A stretch of 7,015 bases of DNA from an uncultured Eubacteriales bacterium (GCA_905205855.1 CAJLFL010000097.1:1-7015); one strand, 5' to 3'. Shown: positions 1 through 5,642, numbered from the stretch's first letter. Made by a program: numbers and translations. The notes: generated by a model not told the origin, from the letters alone.

Positions 1-34
1 TTAACGGGCTTCTATTCATCTTGTGCGAGAGAGA

Positions 35-69
35 AAAATTCTACTATTTTTTATAAATAGTAGAAATTT
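35..69. repeat. AT-rich inverted repeat upstream of int
   Basis: Arms TTCTACTATTT (39-49) and AAATAGTAGAA (55-65) are perfect 11-bp complements around a 5-base loop. After one A-A mismatch, three more pairs (35-37 with 67-69) extend the stem. On the minus strand the stem is followed by TTTTTCTC, so it could end leftward transcription. On the plus strand only three T's follow, so it is a poor terminator for a gene coming from the left. It abuts the -35 region of the int promoter, so a role as a protein-binding site is also possible. The repeat is seen directly; its function is inferred. Confidence 0.6.
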
Positions 70-89
70 AGCCATAGTTGTGGTATAAT
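61..89 (+). promoter_or_regulatory. Predicted int promoter (extended -10)
   Basis: TATAAT at 84-89 is a perfect -10 box preceded directly by TGG, giving the extended -10 form TGnTATAAT. With a 17-base spacer the -35 position (61-66) reads TAGAAA, a 4/6 match to TTGACA; an extended -10 can compensate for a weak -35. Transcription would start near 96-99, leaving a leader of about 35 bases before the int ATG at 133. The -10 lies in the loop of the inverted repeat at 70-107. Confidence 0.6.
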
Positions 90-113
90 AAATATCGCAC
101 TATGGCTTCTTTT
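70..113 (+). terminator. Terminator-like hairpin enclosing the int promoter -10
   Basis: AGCCATAGT (70-78) and ACTATGGCT (99-107) are perfect 9-bp complements with a 20-base loop, followed by TTCTTTT (107-113). RNA read from the left would carry both arms plus the U-rich tail and resemble an intrinsic terminator. RNA started at the int promoter in the loop would begin at or after the 3' arm and could not form the hairpin. The symmetric arms flanking the -10 could instead be an operator. The long loop makes it a weaker terminator than the one at 4411-4449. Confidence 0.45.
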
Positions 114-132
114 ATGAAAGGAGCAAACAACA

Positions 133-1338
133 ATGAGCGAAAAAAGGCGTGACAGTAAAGGTCGCATACTTCGTAACGGTGAATGTCAACGCAAAGACGG
201 CTTATATCAATATGACTATGTAGGATTAGACGGAAAGCCGAAATGTGTTTACAGTTGGAAGTTAGAAGCAACAGACCCGTTACCTAAAGGAAAACGCAAA
301 TGTTTATCGCTTAGAGAAAAGGAGCGAGAAATACAGAGAAACATAGATGACGGCATTATTCCATACGGCGGTCAACTTACCGTAACTGAGTTGGTTAAAA
401 AATATACACTTCAAAAGACGGGGGTAAAGGAATCAACGAGAACCGGGTATAAAACTGTAATTAACATTCTTGAAAAAGATGATTTTGGCAGTAAGAGAAT
501 TGACAAGGTAAAGTTATCAGATGCTAAAAAGTGGTTAATTAAATTGCAGAATGAAGACGGCAGAAGTTACAGTTCTATACATACTATACGAGGTGTATTA
601 AGACCTGCTTTTCAAGTAGCAGTTGATGATGATTTGATAAGGAAAAATCCTTTTGAGTTTCAGTTAGTATCTGTTATTGTCAATGACAGTGTTACGAGAG
701 AAGCTATAACGCATGACCAAAAAAGAAAGTTTTTGGAGTTCGTGAAGAATGATAAACACTTCAGTAAATACTATGATGGCATTTATATACTGTTCTTTAC
801 CGGTGTGCGTATATCTGAATTTTGCGGAATTACATTAAGTGATATTGACTTAAAAGCAAAGACACTAAACATAGACCATCAATTAGTACGGACAAGTCAA
901 ATGAAGTATATAATTGAAACAACCAAAACTGATGCAGGTAAACGAGTATTGCCATTACAAGATGAAGTGTGCGAGTGTTTTAAGCGGATTATTGAAAACC
1001 GCAAAAAATTAAGGACAGAGCCGATGATAGACGGCAAGATTGGCTTTCTGTATTTTGATAAGAACAATAATCCAATGGTTGCTATGCATTGGGAGAAATA
1101 TTTTCAGCATATTGTAGAGAAATACAATAAGATTTACAGAGTTCAAATGCCAAAGGTCACACCGCATATATGCAGACACACATATTGCTCACATAATGCC
1201 TCCGCAGGTATGAACCCGAAACATTTACAGTATTTGATGGGGCATTCTGATATAGGTGTTACATTAAATACGTATACCACAATTGATTTAGAATGTGTAA
1301 AGAACGATGTAAAAGCCGTTGAAAAAGCCGTCCTGTAA
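133..1338 (+). CDS. int: Tn916-family tyrosine recombinase (integrase)
   Basis: This is the site-specific recombinase that integrates and excises a conjugative transposon or similar integrative element. The 401-residue length is close to the roughly 405 of Tn916 Int. The N-terminus (about 1-75, starting MSEKRRDSKGRIL) matches the Tn916 Int arm-binding DNA domain; a SAM-like core-binding domain follows (about 83-180), then the catalytic domain (about 188-390). Catalytic residues are R226 (FTGVRISEF), K265 (TTKTDAG), H345 and R348 (TPHICRH), H371 (MGHSDIG) and the nucleophile Y381 (LNTY). All are present, so the enzyme looks active. The start follows AAAGGAG (117-123) with a 9-base spacer. In Tn916-type elements int is the last gene at one end, with xis just before it; the bases before 35 could hold an xis end (TAA at 2-4), but too little is visible to call it. 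By eye the gene is more AT-rich than the genes to its right, fitting acquired DNA. Confidence 0.95.
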   Translation: MSEKRRDSKGRILRNGECQRKDGLYQYDYVGLDGKPKCVYSWKLEATDPLPKGKRKCLSLREKEREIQRNIDDGIIPYGGQLTVTELVKKYTLQKTGVKESTRTGYKTVINILEKDDFGSKRIDKVKLSDAKKWLIKLQNEDGRSYSSIHTIRGVLRPAFQVAVDDDLIRKNPFEFQLVSVIVNDSVTREAITHDQKRKFLEFVKNDKHFSKYYDGIYILFFTGVRISEFCGITLSDIDLKAKTLNIDHQLVRTSQMKYIIETTKTDAGKRVLPLQDEVCECFKRIIENRKKLRTEPMIDGKIGFLYFDKNNNPMVAMHWEKYFQHIVEKYNKIYRVQMPKVTPHICRHTYCSHNASAGMNPKHLQYLMGHSDIGVTLNTYTTIDLECVKNDVKAVEKAVL

Positions 1339-1386
1339 ATTCGCATAAATGAGGTCAATTTACAGAAGAAATTACAGAGATTGACC
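1333..1386. repeat. Cluster of short repeats at the int 3' end
   Basis: CTGTAAATT (1333-1341, overlapping the int stop) is complementary to AATTTACAG (1357-1365). A third related copy, AATTACAG, lies at 1370-1377, giving TTACAGA twice with a 12-base period (1360 and 1372). A second inverted pair, GGTCAAT (1353-1359) and ATTGACC (1380-1386), encloses these. There is no T tract, so this is not a normal terminator. Integrases of this family bind repeats near the element ends through their N-terminal domain, so recombinase arm sites are a reasonable guess. Confidence 0.45.
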
Positions 1387-1491
1387 ATAAAGATAAGTGG
1401 CAATTCGTGTCAAAACATGGAAAAATATTTATAACTTGTGTGCCACTTGAAAATTCAAAATTATCGAAAAAGCCCATAAATCAAGGCTTTA
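1387..1491. other. Putative element-chromosome junction (att region)
   Basis: Between the end of int and the phosphatase gene lie 170 non-coding bases. AAGTGGCA (1395-1402) and TGCCACTT (1441-1448) form an 8-bp inverted pair around an AT-rich core (1413-1434); GTGTCA (1407-1412) is a near-copy of GTGGCA ten bases further on. In Tn916-like elements int lies just inside one end, so the junction with the chromosome should fall between about 1339 and 1490. The exact crossover point cannot be fixed without the other end or an empty site. Confidence 0.4.
1467..1490 (-). terminator. Possible leftward intrinsic terminator
   Basis: Read on the minus strand, AAAGCC (1490-1485) and GGCTTT (1474-1469) form a 6-bp stem with a 10-base loop, and the T run continues to 1467 before CG. 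It would stop transcripts coming leftward through the phosphatase gene, for example from the CBM9-like gene. The short stem makes this tentative. Confidence 0.35.
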
Positions 1492-1492
1492 A

Positions 1493-1498
1493 GGGAGG
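1493..1498 (+). promoter_or_regulatory. Ribosome binding site fixing the phosphatase start
   Basis: GGGAGG lies 10 bases before the ATG at 1509 and sets that codon as the start. The frame is open further left to an ATG at 1407, but that codon has no Shine-Dalgarno sequence, and the extra 34 residues run through the repeat region and precede the conserved MTRILFVCHGN start of the family. Confidence 0.75.
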
Positions 1499-1508
1499 TT
1501 TGATATTA

Positions 1509-1961
1509 ATGACACGTATTTTGTTTGTGTGTCACGGAAACATATGCAGAAGTCCTATGGCTGAGTTTATACTTAAAGATATGGTCAGAAAAAACGGTAT
1601 GGAGAGAGAGTTTGAAATTTGCTCTGCTGCAACAAGCACGGAAGAAATCGGTAATCCGGTATATCCACCCGCAAGAAGAAAGCTGGCTGAACACGGTATA
1701 TCCTGTGAGGGAAAAAGAGCAGTACAAATGACAAAAGAAGACTATCAATATTATGATTATATTATCGCAATGGACAGGTATAATCTGAATAACATGAAAA
1801 GATTTGCAGATAATGATGATAAGAATAAGATATCCCTTATGATGGATTATACAAACCGCTGCGGAGATGTTGCCGATCCGTGGTATACAGGAGATTTTGA
1901 AACAACATGGAACGATATTTGTGAAGGCTGCAGAGGCTTTCTTGATAAAATTCTAATCTAA
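1509..1961 (+). CDS. Low-molecular-weight protein-tyrosine-phosphatase
   Basis: This cytoplasmic enzyme hydrolyses phosphotyrosine (in some Firmicutes homologues such as YwlE, phosphoarginine) from proteins by a cysteinyl-phosphate intermediate. The 150-residue length is normal. The P-loop is at the N-terminus: C8-H-G-N-I-C13-R14-S15 fits CX5R(S/T), with C8 the nucleophile and R14 binding phosphate. The general acid is D123 in the DPWYTG motif (123-128). Residue 12 is isoleucine; the residue before the second cysteine is one used to separate arginine from tyrosine phosphatases (threonine in YwlE), so tyrosine specificity is more likely, though not proven. There is no signal peptide or membrane segment. 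No convincing promoter was seen in 1339-1508, so the gene may depend on read-through from int or may have lost its own upstream region to the insertion. Its last 9 bases overlap the convergent gene on the other strand. Confidence 0.92.
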   Translation: MTRILFVCHGNICRSPMAEFILKDMVRKNGMEREFEICSAATSTEEIGNPVYPPARRKLAEHGISCEGKRAVQMTKEDYQYYDYIIAMDRYNLNNMKRFADNDDKNKISLMMDYTNRCGDVADPWYTGDFETTWNDICEGCRGFLDKILI

Positions 1962-2549
1962 AATCAGTTTTCCGAATTGGTCGGGCATATGAAAATTAGG
2001 TCTGTCCGATACAATAGGATGCCAGCAGGCATAATGCGGATGCTCTGTCTTGTCACCGCATTTATAAAAGTTCCCGTAAAAGTAAGGGAACAGCTTGCCG
2101 GTATACTTTTCGGCAAATGAAAACGGTACAGCGTATTGCAGAGTCCAGTGTTCATTGTCTATCATACTGCTGATAAGAATAGGGTTTTCTTCAGCAGGAA
2201 CCGGATTTCTGCTGCCGGGTGAGCCTGCCTCAATCAATGATACTCCAAGAGGATTTATTTCTATATTTATATAACTGCCGCTTCCTGCCGCTCTAAAGAA
2301 AAACTCCATACAGCTATCCTCACATACGGAGTCATTTATATGATTCTTGACTGCGAAAAGAGGCTTTTCGTTTGTTTCAAAATGCAGAATAATGTCCGTA
2401 TCGGTATAAACAGCTTTTACGGTTGTTTTGATACCGGTACGATAGCCTTCCCAGGGACAGCAGGAAATCTCTGCTGCCTTTATTTCGCTCCAGATCTTAT
2501 CGTTGATTGCAATATGCTTATTTTCTGTTTTCTTTATGCGGTATTCCAT
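1953..2549 (-). CDS. Carbohydrate-binding family 9-like (CBM9-like) protein
   Basis: This 198-residue protein is made only of the beta-sandwich fold related to carbohydrate-binding module 9, as found in many stand-alone proteins of Clostridia and Bacteroidetes. Family marks are VCEDSCMEFFF (75-85), YINIEINPLG (93-102), a tryptophan in the DNEHWTLQYAVPF block (131-143), GNFYKCG (159-165) and the C-terminal ACWHPI...RPNFHMPDQFG run (174-193). It has no signal peptide, no catalytic domain and no anchor, so it appears cytosolic and its ligand is unknown. The start ATG follows a GGGG-rich but poor ribosome binding site. A near-consensus promoter lies about 40 bases upstream. It is divergent from the foldase gene and convergent, with a 9-base overlap, with the phosphatase gene. 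The family call is firm; the role is not known. Confidence 0.8.
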   Translation of the reverse strand: MEYRIKKTENKHIAINDKIWSEIKAAEISCCPWEGYRTGIKTTVKAVYTDTDIILHFETNEKPLFAVKNHINDSVCEDSCMEFFFRAAGSGSYINIEINPLGVSLIEAGSPGSRNPVPAEENPILISSMIDNEHWTLQYAVPFSFAEKYTGKLFPYFYGNFYKCGDKTEHPHYACWHPIVSDRPNFHMPDQFGKLILD

Positions 2550-2587
2550 TTTAACTACCCCTGATTATATTTAGAATTACAAAGGAT

Positions 2588-2616
2588 ATTATAATAAACA
2601 TGCCTGAATTAGTCAA
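2588..2616 (-). promoter_or_regulatory. Promoter of the CBM9-like gene
   Basis: On the minus strand TTGACT (2616-2611) is followed after exactly 17 bases by TATAAT (2593-2588): a 5/6 match and a perfect match to the sigma-A boxes. Transcription would start near 2581, leaving a leader of about 32 bases before the ATG at 2549. Confidence 0.8.
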
Positions 2617-2728
2617 CAGTTTATCATAGTATTTTTTTAGGTTACATTATTAGAAATAATACTGCTTTACCGGAATATACTCAGATGTTCATAGAAATGC
2701 TGTCAGACAGTATCTTAAACTATTGACT
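2611..2728. repeat. Inverted 13-bp boxes at two divergent promoters
   Basis: TAAACTATTGACT (2716-2728, plus strand) and TAAACTGTTGACT (2623-2611, minus strand) match at 12 of 13 positions. Each ends in the -35 box of its own promoter, so part of the match is expected from TTGACT itself; the shared TAAACT upstream is the extra part. CTGTCAGACAG (2700-2710) is a small palindrome close to the plus-strand -35. Nothing else was seen in the 247-base gap between the genes. Confidence 0.4.
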
Positions 2729-2751
2729 TTTTATTGTTTTTGAGATATACT
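2723..2751 (+). promoter_or_regulatory. Promoter of the foldase-cyclophilin unit
   Basis: TTGACT (2723-2728), a 17-base spacer and TATACT (2746-2751) match 5/6 and 5/6 of the sigma-A boxes. Transcription would start near 2758, giving a leader of about 40 bases. The gene's ribosome binding site, GAGAAGG (2784-2790), lies 6 bases before the ATG at 2797. Confidence 0.8.
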
Positions 2752-2796
2752 GAATAAACAAATTATCAGAAGTGATATTCAGAGAGAAGGTAAATT

Positions 2797-3924
2797 ATGA
2801 ATAAGGAAAGTTTAAAAAAGGTTGCAGCATGTGTTTCTGCGGCAGCGCTCAGCGTATCAATGCTTACAGCGTGCGGAAACCAAAAGACACCTGAATTGGC
2901 AGAAGGAGCTGTTACATCATTAAGTGATGAGGAAACGCAAAAAGTTGCATTAAAGGTGAATGATACAGAGATTTCAGCCGGTGAACTGCAGTATTATATC
3001 TACAATGCGGCTATGATGACCATCTATAAAATTGATAAGAATTTCAACGGAGATTTAACAAATTTTGACTGGGATCAAAAGGTTGACGGCAAGCCGATAG
3101 AGGAGGCAATATTAAACACAGCGATAGATAATGCTGCTGCGGATTGCGTTACTATTGAAAAGGGCAAGGAAAACGGAATCAGTTTGAGTGATGACGAGAT
3201 GTCACAGGTGGAAACCAGCATATCAAGTTATATTTCTCAAAACGGTGAGGAAATGTTTAACCTCAGTATGAATTCAATGGCTATAAACGGTGCTGATGAC
3301 TATAAAAAACTGTATTCACAGATAGTCGGCGCTCAGAAAGCAGATGAGGATATTCAGAATAACTTTGATAAGTATGCGCCCGATAAGGATAAGCTGAAAA
3401 AGTATAAAAGTGACAAAAAGGTTACCGTTCAGCATATTCTGATACAGAATAACAGTGAAAAGCAGGAAAATCCGGAGGAGGCTATAAACAGCGTCCTTGA
3501 GCGTGCAAAGGCAGGCGAGGATTTTGTGGCTTTGATGAATGAATTTAATGAAGATCCGGGCGAAACCGAGGCAGGATACACTTTCGGTCCGGGTGAAATG
3601 GTCAAGGAGTTTGAGGACGCAGCATTTGCGCTTGATTATGACCAAATAAGCGATGTGGTAAAGAGCGATTATGGTTATCATATAATTAAGAGATTGGTAG
3701 GAACAGCCGAACTTACAAATATGTGGGTTGATGAGGCTAAGATTTCTAAAAACGAAAAGGTTCTGAAAGGAATTTCTGTCAGAAACATACTTAAAGCGGC
3801 AGAAAATGCTTCTCAAAAGGCACAGGAAATGCAAAGTGCAGCATCGGCAGCAGCAAGCGGAAGTGAGACTCAGAGCACAGATGAAAATACTGACGGAAAC
3901 GGAGATGCAGGCAGCAATGGCTAA
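2797..3924 (+). CDS. PrsA-like foldase lipoprotein (parvulin-type PPIase)
   Basis: This is an extracytoplasmic peptidyl-prolyl isomerase/chaperone that would help exported proteins fold at the outer face of the membrane. It has 375 residues. The first 25 form a lipoprotein signal peptide (basic MNKESLKK, hydrophobic stretch, lipobox LTAC) with C26 as the lipidated cysteine. Residues about 45-200 are a helical SurA_N/PrsA-like chaperone region, and about 207-301 the parvulin (PPIC) domain: VTVQHILIQ, an EDFVALMNEFNEDPG block, GPGEMVKEFEDAAFAL and DYGYHIIKRL. H213 and H295 match the conserved domain histidines. The last 35-40 residues are rich in Ser, Ala, Gly, Asn and Asp and look disordered. 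It is first in a probable two-gene operon; its stop overlaps the start of the next gene. SurA-like is an alternative name, but the lipobox favours PrsA-like. Confidence 0.9.
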   Translation: MNKESLKKVAACVSAAALSVSMLTACGNQKTPELAEGAVTSLSDEETQKVALKVNDTEISAGELQYYIYNAAMMTIYKIDKNFNGDLTNFDWDQKVDGKPIEEAILNTAIDNAAADCVTIEKGKENGISLSDDEMSQVETSISSYISQNGEEMFNLSMNSMAINGADDYKKLYSQIVGAQKADEDIQNNFDKYAPDKDKLKKYKSDKKVTVQHILIQNNSEKQENPEEAINSVLERAKAGEDFVALMNEFNEDPGETEAGYTFGPGEMVKEFEDAAFALDYDQISDVVKSDYGYHIIKRLVGTAELTNMWVDEAKISKNEKVLKGISVRNILKAAENASQKAQEMQSAASAAASGSETQSTDENTDGNGDAGSNG

Positions 3925-4408
3925 TACTAAAATTAAAGCGGAAATTAAAAACGGCGGAAGTTTTGTAATAGAACTTATGCCGGAATACGCGCCCAAAACG
4001 GCAGCTAATTTTGAAAAGCTTGTAAAAGAAGGCTTTTATGACGGACTTAAATTTCACAGAGTAATAGACGGCTTTATGGCTCAGGGCGGTGACCCTATGG
4101 GTAACGGTATGGGCGGCAGTGATGAGAATATTCCCGGTGAGTTTGCCATAAACGGCTTTGAACAGAACACATTGTCGCATCAGCGCGGAGTTATATCTAT
4201 GGCGCGTTCTGCAAATCCGAACTCTGCAAGCAGTCAGTTTTTTATCTGCTATGATGATGCAAGCTTTTTGGACGGTCAATATGCTGCGTTTGGAAAAGTT
4301 ATTGAGGGAATGGAAACGGTAGATGCGTTTTTGGATGTAAAACGTGTAGGCCCTGAGGGCGGAACTCCGACAGAGGATATAGTAATAGAAAAAATGTCAA
4401 TATTATAA
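3917..4408 (+). CDS. Cyclophilin-type peptidyl-prolyl cis-trans isomerase
   Basis: This enzyme isomerises X-Pro peptide bonds. From the ATG at 3917 it has 163 residues, a typical single-domain length. Active-site residues by comparison with human cyclophilin A are R48 (KFHRVIDGF), F53, M54 and Q56 (GFMAQGGDP) and F108 (SSQFFIC). The usual tryptophan of the cyclosporin-binding site is F117 and the usual histidine of the VVFGKV motif is Y122, as in many bacterial forms. There is no signal peptide, so it is probably cytosolic, unlike the lipoprotein encoded just before it. The start was chosen because MANTKIKAEIKNGG begins the conserved fold; the first four bases of ATGGCTAA start this gene as its last three stop the previous one, suggesting coupled translation. 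GGAG at 3901-3904 is 12 bases upstream. In-frame ATGs at 3905 and 3806 would add residues with no homology. Confidence 0.92.
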   Translation: MANTKIKAEIKNGGSFVIELMPEYAPKTAANFEKLVKEGFYDGLKFHRVIDGFMAQGGDPMGNGMGGSDENIPGEFAINGFEQNTLSHQRGVISMARSANPNSASSQFFICYDDASFLDGQYAAFGKVIEGMETVDAFLDVKRVGPEGGTPTEDIVIEKMSIL

Positions 4409-4410
4409 GA

Positions 4411-4449
4411 ATAAAGCTGATGCTCTAAAGAGCATCAGCTTTATTTTAT
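4411..4449. terminator. Bidirectional intrinsic terminator
   Basis: ATAAAGCTGATGCTCT (4411-4426) and AGAGCATCAGCTTTAT (4429-4444) are perfect 16-bp complements around AA. On the plus strand TTTATTTTAT follows the GC-containing part; on the minus strand TTTATTCTTAT follows. It ends both the cyclophilin transcript and the radA-ispD-ispF transcript. The right arm contains the ispF stop codon (4443-4441). Confidence 0.9.
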
Positions 4450-4908
4450 CATGCAGACCGCACAGGCGGAAATTCCTTCTCCGCGTCCCTCAAAGCCGAG
4501 GTGCTCAGTTGTGGTTGCTTTAATGTTTACCGCTGTTTCCGGCAAATTTAATGCCTCGCAGAAACGCAGCTTCATTTTTGGAATATAATCAGCCATTTTG
4601 GGTTTTTGCGCTATTATGGTGGCGTCAATGTTTTCAATCTCATAATTGTTTTCATCCAACAGCTTTTTGACGTGACAAAGCAGTTTTATGCTGTCTGCGC
4701 CGGAGTATTTGTCGTCTGTATCCGGAAAGTGCTTTCCTATATCTCCGAGAGCAGCGGCGCCGAGAAGTGCATCCATAACGGCGTGAGTAAGAACATCCGC
4801 ATCGGAATGTCCCAAAAGTCCGAGAGAGTATGGAATTTCCACTCCGCCTATTATCAATTTTCTGTTTTCGGTTAATTTATGGACATCATATCCAAAGCCT
4901 ATTTGCAT
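4441..4908 (-). CDS. ispF: 2-C-methyl-D-erythritol 2,4-cyclodiphosphate synthase
   Basis: IspF converts CDP-methylerythritol 2-phosphate to methylerythritol 2,4-cyclodiphosphate with loss of CMP, in the MEP route to isoprenoids; the family works as a homotrimer with a divalent metal per site. The protein has 155 residues, the normal length. Metal ligands are D8 and H10 (GYDVHKL) and H42 (ADVLTHAVMDALLGA). H34 and D36 (GHSDAD), DIGKHFPDTD (56-65) and the C-terminal KATTTEHLGFEGRGEGISA block (130-148), which forms the nucleotide pocket, are all intact. The frame is open further upstream into the end of ispD, but the family starts at MQIGFGYDVH and AAAAGGAG lies 7 bases before that ATG, so 4908 was chosen. 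It is last in the radA-ispD-ispF operon. Confidence 0.96.
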   Translation of the reverse strand: MQIGFGYDVHKLTENRKLIIGGVEIPYSLGLLGHSDADVLTHAVMDALLGAAALGDIGKHFPDTDDKYSGADSIKLLCHVKKLLDENNYEIENIDATIIAQKPKMADYIPKMKLRFCEALNLPETAVNIKATTTEHLGFEGRGEGISACAVCMIK

Positions 4909-4915
4909 TTCAGTT

Positions 4916-4923
4916 CTCCTTTT
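4916..4923 (-). promoter_or_regulatory. Ribosome binding site fixing the ispF start
   Basis: AAAAGGAG on the minus strand lies 7 bases before the ATG at 4908-4906, in the 29-base gap after the ispD stop. It decides this start over an upstream in-frame ATG at 4977 inside ispD. Confidence 0.8.
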
Positions 4924-4937
4924 TAGTTTTATTATTC

Positions 4938-5642
4938 CTAAGCCTGCTTTGACATCTGCCTTTGCAGAACTTCGCACAGGAGTATATCTTCCGGTGTTGT
5001 TACTTTAATATTGGAATATTCTCCGGGCACAACATATACAGGAATTCCAACCGATTCGGCAAGCATACAGTCATCTGTTGCGCTTATATTGTTTTCGGCG
5101 GCATATCTGTGGGCATCCAGAATAATCTTAGTATTAAAGCCCTGCGGTGTCTGAATCTGAACAAGCTCACTGCGGTTTAAGGTTTCTTTTATAACACCAT
5201 CTTTGCTGACTTTTTTTATTGTATCTTTCACGGGAACCCCAAGCGCAGCAGCATTGCAGTCGTCCAGTTTTTTTATTAAATCAAATATATTTTTCCCGGA
5301 AACAAGAGGTCGTGCACCATCGTGAATAAGTACCTTACTGAATTTTACCTGTTTTAGACCGAGAAATACGGATTCCTGTCTTGTGTCGCCGCCTGCGATA
5401 ATTTTTGATATTTTTGAGAGGTGATAAACGTCGGTAAGGTTTTGTATGACGGGTATATCGGATTCTCGTGTAACTATTATTATTTCGCTTATAACGGGGA
5501 GCCTTGAAAACCGTCTGACGGTATGCACTAAAACCGGTATATTATCAAGCAGCAGCAGCTGTTTGTTTGCTCCGCCCATGCGTGTGCTGTTTCCGGCGGA
5601 GGGAATAACAACCGAAATCCCTGTATTTAATGCTTTGGACAT
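4938..5642 (-). CDS. ispD: 2-C-methyl-D-erythritol 4-phosphate cytidylyltransferase
   Basis: IspD joins CTP and methylerythritol 4-phosphate to make CDP-methylerythritol and pyrophosphate, the third step of the MEP pathway. It has 234 residues, about the length of E. coli IspD. The nucleotide-binding signature PSAGNSTRMGGANKQ (14-28) holds R21 and K27. Further blocks are GGDTRQESV (84-92), HDGARPL (107-113, with D108), PVKDTIK (137-143), R157 before LVQIQTPQGF (160-169), TDD (189-191) and NIKVTTPED (211-219, with K213). R157 and K213 fall at the same numbers as the substrate-binding residues of the E. coli enzyme. The usual Pro before K27-Q28 is Asn here, a minor change. A strong TGGAGG ribosome binding site lies 7 bases before the ATG. 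The gene follows radA by 26 bases and precedes ispF by 29, with no terminator in either gap. Confidence 0.96.
   Translation of the reverse strand: MSKALNTGISVVIPSAGNSTRMGGANKQLLLLDNIPVLVHTVRRFSRLPVISEIIIVTRESDIPVIQNLTDVYHLSKISKIIAGGDTRQESVFLGLKQVKFSKVLIHDGARPLVSGKNIFDLIKKLDDCNAAALGVPVKDTIKKVSKDGVIKETLNRSELVQIQTPQGFNTKIILDAHRYAAENNISATDDCMLAESVGIPVYVVPGEYSNIKVTTPEDILLCEVLQRQMSKQA

Noticed and set aside
1..34. End of an excisionase gene at the left edge (TAA at 2-4)
   Set aside because: Only one base of coding sequence would be visible, so position before int is the only argument.
35..69. Resemblance of the minus-strand hairpin (AATTTCTACTATT...GTAGA) to a Cas12a CRISPR repeat
   Set aside because: Only one copy is present, the loop and stem are much longer than in Cas12a repeats, and there are no spacers or cas genes. 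The similarity is AT-rich chance.
114..152. Small reading frame of 12 codons (ATG at 114) overlapping the int start, as a possible leader peptide
   Set aside because: It has no Shine-Dalgarno sequence and its start overlaps that of int's own ribosome binding region, so translation is unlikely.
1407..1508. 34-codon in-frame upstream extension of the phosphatase gene
   Set aside because: No ribosome binding site precedes the ATG at 1407, the extra residues cross the repeat region, and a strong site before 1509 gives the normal family start.
2070..2091. GTTCCC/GGGAAC hairpin as a terminator for the phosphatase gene
   Set aside because: The 6-bp stem lies inside the convergent coding region and is not followed by a T tract.
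3316..4279. Two long minus-strand open frames (3316-3996 and 3791-4279)
   Set aside because: They are antisense to the foldase and cyclophilin genes, have Cys- and Ile-rich unlikely compositions, and show no recognisable domain or ribosome binding site.
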